From positions 151,228 to 215,227 of the forward strand of contig KB911950.1 in assembly GCA_000383715.1 (NCBI GenBank): 64,000 nucleotides of DNA, in the 5' to 3' direction. This DNA comes from Verrucomicrobia bacterium SCGC AAA164-E04. GTDB taxonomy: Bacteria; Verrucomicrobiota; Verrucomicrobiia; Limisphaerales; AAA164-E04. A program made the position numbers and the translations under genes. The notes beneath the pieces were generated by a model. The model saw only the letters and a program-made list of their open reading frames with translations, searched no databases and was not told the DNA's origin. Shown here one piece after another: positions 57,785 through 64,000 of the stretch (positions within the stretch are counted from its first letter, which is position 1; each line of letters starts with the position of its first letter).

Positions 57785-60679
57785 TCACGACTTGGGCTTA
57801 TTCTTGCGTTTTGCCGCCAAAAGCCGGCTAGCCATCGAGTGGTTGTCCTTTTCTTGAGGGTCCATGGATGTTTCCTTTTCAGAATCAACTTGGTAGGCTT
57901 TATCCTGGCCTTCCGCTTCTGTTTTCAACGTTTTGTCCAAGACGATGGGGTCTTTATTTTCAACCTCAAACAGATCCTCTCTTGGCTCTGGAACTTTTTT
58001 TGTGTTTCTGTTCGCGCGTAATGCGTTGCGCCGACTGAGTAGGGCTTCCATGGCTTCATCTCGTTTGACCTCTGGTTTTTTGAATCCAATGAATAAAAGG
58101 TTGCGTCGTATCCACTCCCATACTTTTTTGAGCTCTTCGGGTTCCAGCTGTATACGGCGAATGCCAACATCAACAGGGAAGAACAATATCGCACTCATTA
58201 ATAACCAGGGCCAAAGGTCGCGCGTTTGGAAAGTGCGCTTCCGATCTCTGTTAAAAGGATTGCCTGCAAGATTGCCCGGCTCAATCATGACACCTTTGCC
58301 TTCCTCTGCCATCTGGGAAAGGAGATGCATGTTGGTCTCACTGCTGAGATATTCGGGTGAAAAATTCACGCTTGCTCCGATGACCTGCATTGCCTTGGAT
58401 TTTCCTGCCTCATATTCACTTAGGTTGACCGTGTAGGCACCGATTTCCCTGGCCGGGAATTTGGCTTCATATCTGCCAGGTGATGTCTGCTCAAGTCGAA
58501 TATCCTGACTCTCACCGGTTGGGCTTACGACTTTAGCACGCAAATCGAGAAAATTGCGGAATTGTCCTTCCATATCAAGAGCTTCAACGCTGATGGATCC
58601 AACACCTTTGTCGACGGAAACCTCCGTTGTGAAATCACTGTTTTCGACTCGCCTCAAACTCCAGCGCGCGATTTGCGTCCAGAATTGGCGATACTTATCC
58701 CAAGTGACCCAGGAGGCTGCCCATTTTGACCGCGCATCCGAAGTAAAGGCTGCTGCCCGCCCCAGTCCATATTGCCAGTGAGCAAAGATAGGGTCTCCCT
58801 GATCAGACACGAGCGGCACTTCTGCGCGTGGTTTTGGAGAGCTTCCAACATAGCCCAGTAATTTAGGGTAAACTTCGGGAGCAATGCCTCTGACGGGTTC
58901 AGTGGAACGGGTCAGGATGGGTTTGAAAGGGGTTTCGATGATGGCACTTTTGAGAATCACAGCAGCCTCTTTCATGAAAATCTGAGGCAGCATGTTCGGG
59001 TTTTGCACTTCATAGAAACGACCTTGGCCATTTTCAGCGATCCACTGCATGGTATCCGGTCCTGCATGACCTGCGATCAGGATGGTTGTGACGGTGATCT
59101 TGTTTTTCACAAGCTCATCCAAAAGCGTCTTGGAGGGCGCTCCAGGATCCCCATCACTGAAAATAATCATGTGTTTGATGTTGGCATTGGATTCCTGCAG
59201 ACCTTCAAAAGCCAACTCCATGATATTTTGGAAATCGGGCAAGTCTCCCTGATTCATCCCCATGATTTCCCGGCCCATTGCCTGTTTGTTCTTCACCGGA
59301 GTCAGGGGGAATAACCACTTTTCAGAGCCATCCCAAAGCACAATTCCCAACTCATCCTGTGCCGCCATGGTGTTCATGACCCCAACAGCGACCTGTCTTG
59401 CAATTTGATTTCCGTTGCTGAATTCCATGCCATGCATGACCATGGCCAACGCACCGTTGGGCAGGACTTTTTTACTGTTCAACTCCATCTCGAGTGGCAA
59501 TACCGTTTCAAGAGGAGTGCCTCGGTAGCCTCCGGCAGCAAGGGATTGATCGCCGCCAATACAAACCAGCCCCACACCAAAATCGCGAACGGCACTTTGC
59601 AGCAAGCGCATTTGATCCATACTGAAATCACCAGCGGCCACATTGCTCAGAAAAATGGAATCAAAGCTCTGGAGTTCGGGTAATGTTTCTGGCAGCCCAG
59701 AGGGGGGGCGGATATCGACGTTCAATTGGGAGCTTTCAAGAGCATCCATCAGACTCGCATCCGCACTGAAACTCTCGGAGATAAGTAACAGTCTTGGATC
59801 CCCCCTGACGGTGGCAAAACCGATAGCTCGATTGTTTTGTGCGACGGAATCGCCATTGGCAACCAATTGCACATCATAAGTATAAAAGCCTGGTTCGTTC
59901 AGTATTTGAGGGACGGTAAAGAGGTTTTTGCCGGGCTTGAGTTGAACATCTTCCTCACCCATCAATTGATCATTGATAAATAACCTGAGGGTAGCTTTCT
60001 CAGGTTGATCTGCTGTAGCGAAAATCTTGGCATCAAAGGAGCTGCCGCTCTTGACGAGCGAAGGCACACCGATGCGTTGAACGGAGACATCCTGCCCTCG
60101 CTGGGCCCCCATTGGGTAAACATCTATCGTGACTCCCAGCGGAACGGCACCTCTGAGCGCCGGTAGAGATTCCCCAAGGTTTTCGTTACCATCAGAGAGC
60201 AACACAATGCGTTTTTGACCATTCTCAGGAAAGGCAGCGGTCGCCAGTCGGATGGCTGATGCTATGTCGGTGCGTGAGCTGTCGATGACAGATTGCACCG
60301 CAGGAAGCTCATTACGTCTCAATACTGGTAGTTCCAGAGCGGCCTCACTTCCAAATACCACCACGCCAGCCTGATCAACACTTTCCTTCAGATTGAGTGT
60401 CTTCTGAACGTATTGAAGGGCTTCTTCTTTCTGAGTGGGGGGGATGCTCTCTGACCGATCCAACAGGTAAATCAAATTCATGCCTTCCAGTGGGCGCAGC
60501 CATTGAAGACCAGCCATGGCAAGGATGATACAGGTGGTGATCAGAAATCTCAGGAAAAGTGCGAAACCTCGACGCCAAGGTCCAATCTGAACGTCTGAAT
60601 GGTGAATCCAGTATGCAATCCATGGCAGCGCCACCAAAGCGCAAACGAGAAACCATGGATGTGTGAACTGAAAATTCAT
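57785..60679 (-). CDS. Large membrane protein with VWA domains and glutamine-amidotransferase-like region
   Basis: Two N-terminal TMs, MNLIYLLDRSESIPP (MIDAS-like), second VWA-like region ...IIFSDGDPGAPSKTLLDELV, GVGLVCIGGDQSLAAGGYRGTPLETVLPLEM, C-terminal TM and charged tail. Confidence 0.88.
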   Translation of the reverse strand: MNFQFTHPWFLVCALVALPWIAYWIHHSDVQIGPWRRGFALFLRFLITTCIILAMAGLQWLRPLEGMNLIYLLDRSESIPPTQKEEALQYVQKTLNLKESVDQAGVVVFGSEAALELPVLRRNELPAVQSVIDSSRTDIASAIRLATAAFPENGQKRIVLLSDGNENLGESLPALRGAVPLGVTIDVYPMGAQRGQDVSVQRIGVPSLVKSGSSFDAKIFATADQPEKATLRLFINDQLMGEEDVQLKPGKNLFTVPQILNEPGFYTYDVQLVANGDSVAQNNRAIGFATVRGDPRLLLISESFSADASLMDALESSQLNVDIRPPSGLPETLPELQSFDSIFLSNVAAGDFSMDQMRLLQSAVRDFGVGLVCIGGDQSLAAGGYRGTPLETVLPLEMELNSKKVLPNGALAMVMHGMEFSNGNQIARQVAVGVMNTMAAQDELGIVLWDGSEKWLFPLTPVKNKQAMGREIMGMNQGDLPDFQNIMELAFEGLQESNANIKHMIIFSDGDPGAPSKTLLDELVKNKITVTTILIAGHAGPDTMQWIAENGQGRFYEVQNPNMLPQIFMKEAAVILKSAIIETPFKPILTRSTEPVRGIAPEVYPKLLGYVGSSPKPRAEVPLVSDQGDPIFAHWQYGLGRAAAFTSDARSKWAASWVTWDKYRQFWTQIARWSLRRVENSDFTTEVSVDKGVGSISVEALDMEGQFRNFLDLRAKVVSPTGESQDIRLEQTSPGRYEAKFPAREIGAYTVNLSEYEAGKSKAMQVIGASVNFSPEYLSSETNMHLLSQMAEEGKGVMIEPGNLAGNPFNRDRKRTFQTRDLWPWLLMSAILFFPVDVGIRRIQLEPEELKKVWEWIRRNLLFIGFKKPEVKRDEAMEALLSRRNALRANRNTKKVPEPREDLFEVENKDPIVLDKTLKTEAEGQDKAYQVDSEKETSMDPQEKDNHSMASRLLAAKRKNKPKS

Positions 60680-63060
60680 TCCTCAGATTGATATGTCAGG
60701 GCGATGGATTTCCGTCTTATTAGCTTCTGGACACGGTGGTTGGCGGAATCTGCCACGTATAAATCACCTTTTGAATCCATTGCGATGGACCATGGATTGT
60801 TGAATTCTCCAGGTGCATTGCCCGGTTCTCCCACCACTTCCATGGTTTTGTAATGACGGTCAAATATTTGTATCCTGCTGTTGCCGAATTCGCAAACAAA
60901 GAGAAGCCCCTCTCTGTCGGTGGCCAGATCATACGGATAACTCATTTGATCCGAGCCTTTTCCCGGTGATCCAAATGTATGAATCCAATTTCCTTCCGCA
61001 TCAAGGATCTGAATGCGATGGTTGCAAGAGTCAGCTACAAAGATTTGGTCCCGAAGGTTTGTCACCAATCCTTCGGGACGGTTGAATTGAGCGTTTTTGT
61101 TCCCTGCCTCACCGGTTGCCCCCAGAAATATTGAACCGTCAGGGCTAAAGCGCTGAACTCGCTCGACGGTTTGGTATTCGCTTATGACCAGAGTTCCGTT
61201 CCTCAAGGTGGTTATTGCACGTGGAAATGTCAGTGCCCCTTCATCTGATCCTTTGGTGCCCCATTGGCGAACGAGTTGTCCATCTGGCGTGAAATGGTTG
61301 ACGCGTGCGTAATGCGGTTCAACGACCACAATATTACCATCAGTATCCACGCACATGCCTTTCGGGCGACCACGTTCCAGTTCGGGCATCTGCCATTGGA
61401 GGATATACTGTCCGTCAGGATTAAATTTTTGAACGCGACCCGTCATATCCACCACATAAAGAAAGTCGTTGGCATCGACCGTCAAGGATCTTGGTTTGAT
61501 GAAAAAACCAGGGCTGCGGCCCTGAGTGCCGATGACAATGACTGTTTCAAATATTCTGGAATCCAATGTGGCTTTCGTGGCTGTCTCTCTTGAGATTGGA
61601 GCACTGCAACCGGATGTCATCAGGCACAGAAGCCCGCCGGTCGTCAGGGAAGGGAGCAACGAATGATGATACTGTTTTGTGCAGATCTTTTTGATCAGTC
61701 TCCCTAGCTGCCATACGATATACGGTGTGACAGCAGAAAACATCATGAGAAGGGTGAGGCCGTTGACCTGGGCGTTATGGCCGTAGTGCAGTAAATTAAA
61801 AATTCTTAACGCCAATGTTTCTGCTCCCGGCGGAATGACAAAGATCAAAGTATCCGCATCCCACAAGCTCAATAAAAAGACCACATACCAACTTGCGCCG
61901 AGGACCCATCCTGTCTGAGGTAATTGAATCAGGCGGAACCTTTGGAGTGATGACGGGATGTCCATCTCTCCAGCGTCCCTGAGGTCTTTATCCAGCATAC
62001 ACTGCGCCAACCTGGCTCCAAGCCACCCCAGAACCCCGTAGCGAAGCGTCAGTGCGGTGACGGCAAGGACCCAGTGGGATCCCTTCAATGGAAACCATGC
62101 CTGCTGTGAAAGGCTCAGAAATGAGGCACCCCATACGCATCCGGGCAACAGGAAGAGTATCCAGAGTAATTTGCTCAATCGCCAGCGAGAAGTCAGCAGG
62201 CCAAGTGTGAGGCTGAGTGTTGCAGTTATCAGCCCAAATCCCAGACTGTGGAGCAGGGCGGATTGCCCAGCCGCCGCTGCTGTTGAAAGCTCTTGCCAAG
62301 TCCTTGTCGAAAAGACGAGGCTCAGACACGGCAGGATGGTTGCAATCAAAAGCCAAAGGACGGTCCAGCATTGCAGGAAAATGACCAAGCCAGGATGAAA
62401 AAAAGGTTTTAGCGTTTGAAAGCGATTGTTCACTGGGGCGGATGGCCAGGGGACATCGTTTCTGCGTATTATCATCAGGAAAAGCACAGAGCCTGTCACA
62501 ATCCAAATTAGACTACCTTGGATTTCCTGCCATTCCAGAGTGGCACTGAAAGTGATGAACAAATCAGATGTCCACGTCCTGACTTGAAGCAGTGAGGGTA
62601 TGTTGAATTGATTGAGTGTCAAAACAACCACGATACTCATGCTCACAAGCAGTGCAGGGCGGGCTGCAGGCCAAAGCAGATGACGACATAATTGAATATT
62701 TCTCAGCCCTGAATCGACTTCGAATATTTGGTGATTGATTCTTTGCAAACTGCCAAGGGCGGACAAGAAAGGCACAGGCCAGAATAAAAGAGTCGTGACC
62801 CAAATGGCTCCCGTCAGTGAGTAGAGATTCCAATCCACCCAGGGACGCAAAATACCAGTTTCCCCGAATAATCCAAGCCACCAGGAAAGGATCATCATTT
62901 GTGGGAGAACGAGGTGCAGTATGGACAAGATGACCAACCCTCGTCTGAATTGGCTTGACCCCATCAATGCTCCCAGAGCAGCCATGGATCCAGTCAACGT
63001 TGTCATGATTCCAACGCATGCCATGAGTGTGATGGTGTTGATGAGGAGCTGGAAATTCAT
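60676..63060 (-). CDS. ABC transporter permease (Fe3+-type, two permease units) fused to C-terminal NHL-repeat beta-propeller
   Basis: N-terminal approx. 480 aa multi-TM with EAA-like loops (QLCRHLLWPAARPALLVS; RLIQLPQTGWVLGASW); C-terminal NHL units RPEGLVTNLRDQIFVADSCNHRIQILDAEGNWIHTFGSPG, SIAMDSKGDLYVADSANHRVQKL. Confidence 0.9.
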   Translation of the reverse strand: MNFQLLINTITLMACVGIMTTLTGSMAALGALMGSSQFRRGLVILSILHLVLPQMMILSWWLGLFGETGILRPWVDWNLYSLTGAIWVTTLLFWPVPFLSALGSLQRINHQIFEVDSGLRNIQLCRHLLWPAARPALLVSMSIVVVLTLNQFNIPSLLQVRTWTSDLFITFSATLEWQEIQGSLIWIVTGSVLFLMIIRRNDVPWPSAPVNNRFQTLKPFFHPGLVIFLQCWTVLWLLIATILPCLSLVFSTRTWQELSTAAAAGQSALLHSLGFGLITATLSLTLGLLTSRWRLSKLLWILFLLPGCVWGASFLSLSQQAWFPLKGSHWVLAVTALTLRYGVLGWLGARLAQCMLDKDLRDAGEMDIPSSLQRFRLIQLPQTGWVLGASWYVVFLLSLWDADTLIFVIPPGAETLALRIFNLLHYGHNAQVNGLTLLMMFSAVTPYIVWQLGRLIKKICTKQYHHSLLPSLTTGGLLCLMTSGCSAPISRETATKATLDSRIFETVIVIGTQGRSPGFFIKPRSLTVDANDFLYVVDMTGRVQKFNPDGQYILQWQMPELERGRPKGMCVDTDGNIVVVEPHYARVNHFTPDGQLVRQWGTKGSDEGALTFPRAITTLRNGTLVISEYQTVERVQRFSPDGSIFLGATGEAGNKNAQFNRPEGLVTNLRDQIFVADSCNHRIQILDAEGNWIHTFGSPGKGSDQMSYPYDLATDREGLLFVCEFGNSRIQIFDRHYKTMEVVGEPGNAPGEFNNPWSIAMDSKGDLYVADSANHRVQKLIRRKSIALTYQSEE

Positions 63061-63061
63061 T

Positions 63062-63905
63062 TCATCTGAGAAAGGTGTCTCTCAGGAAAGAGAAGCTTTC
63101 TTTTTCTTCAGCCAGAATTCCAGGCCAGAAGATGGACTGAAAAGCGTTTTCCTCAGGTGGAAGTTTGGCGCTGATCAGAGCGGAATTTTCCACCAAATCA
63201 GCAAGTATTTCTTCCCGTTGCACGTAATTTATAAATGACATGGCTCCCTCTGAATGAGGTGCATCCTTGACCATGGCTACCGTGTTAGGTATGGCGCAGA
63301 GTTCATTCTCCAATGGAATCGATGCCAGTGGTAATTGTTGGCTCAAGCCAACTGCCAGATCGTCTGAATCGGTCAAACCCAGCAAAGCCTCGCCCGCGCC
63401 CACAAGCCGAACCACCATGGAATTGCCATCTACAATTTTGGTTTTATTGGCGACCAATCCTTCACACCAGGATTCCCATATCTCTGAGCCCCATGCTTCC
63501 TTCAAGGCAAGGATATGTGTTGCAGTCGTCCCAAAAAGTGGATACGCCATGGCTACCTTGTTTTTCCATTTCCTTGAGACCAGATCCTTGATGGATTTGG
63601 GAGCTTCGCTGAGCTCGATTCGGTTTGTATTAACAATCAATACGCGTGAACGGTAGCCGAATTCCTCGAAATCAACGACTATACCCGCCACTGAGAGCTT
63701 CCTTGCCGCCATGGCTTCATTACTCCAAAAAACATCACAAACGGGTTGAGCTTGCTCCGCCATTAAACGTTTGATGAGTCCCATCGTTTTGACGGATTCA
63801 TTGTCGAAAACGGCTTTGACCTCAATCCCTGTGTCTGCGGTGAACTTTTTGAAAATCTTTTCGGCGTATATTTGATCCTGCGAGGTGTAAACAACAATGA
63901 AGTTT
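63062..63905 (-). CDS. Fe3+-type ABC transporter solute-binding protein, 5' end replaced or missing at window end
   Basis: Manual extension of the 240 aa ORF beyond its listed Met: ...NFIVVYTSQDQIYAEKIFKKFTADTGIEVKAVFDNESVKTMGLIKRLMAEQAQPVCDVFWSNEAMAARKL. Family-like sequence stops where the inverted DUF1592 segment begins (63906). Confidence 0.85.
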
Positions 63906-64000
63906 TGTTGAAGGGCTACCTCTGGGTACGCGGGGAGGGCTGTTGATCCCCCACAAGTTCACCCACGATGCGGAATACGAAATTCGAGTAAGACTGGCGC
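63906..64000. repeat. 95-bp perfect inverted copy of 34451-34545
   Basis: Reverse complement of 63906-64000 is base-for-base identical to 34451-34545 (gcgccagtcttactcgaatttcgtattccgcatcgtgggtgaacttgtgggggatcaacagccctccccgcgtacccagaggtagcccttcaaca). Confidence 0.95.

Overview
The window is about 64 kb of chromosomal-type bacterial DNA. Gene content suggests Verrucomicrobiota or a related PVC lineage: secreted sulfatase, DUF1552/DUF1592 proteins, GH31, DUF885 and ankyrin proteins (inference only; no rRNA is present). Main blocks: (1) a minus-strand ribose-type ABC importer operon (rbsB-rbsA-rbsC) followed by two tandem paralogous proteins of unknown function, the second truncated by the window start; (2) housekeeping genes including an orphan ParA, TrmH-family methyltransferase, YugP-like Zn protease, M50-CBS protease, a deoxyhypusine-synthase-like enzyme, gltA, sucCD, metG, folP-cdaA-cdaR and pdxA; (3) a two-gene nitric-oxide/heme-sensing cassette, with a stand-alone H-NOX overlapping (ATGA) an HNOBA-PAS-hybrid histidine kinase; (4) a translationally coupled DUF1592 / DUF1552 / ankyrin operon; (5) an ABC-ATPase + two FtsX-type permeases + HlyD/MacA-like adaptor cassette next to a tRNA-Arg(ACG); (6) a minus-strand operon with a Fe3+-type solute-binding protein, an ABC permease fused to an NHL propeller, and a large VWA membrane protein. 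The last 95 bp of the window are a perfect inverted copy of an internal piece of the DUF1592 gene 29 kb away and interrupt the solute-binding-protein gene. This is probably an assembly chimera, or else a real rearrangement. A single-base G-run frameshift splits an alpha/beta hydrolase gene at about 49,020. No CRISPR array, rRNA, integrase or transposase was recognised.
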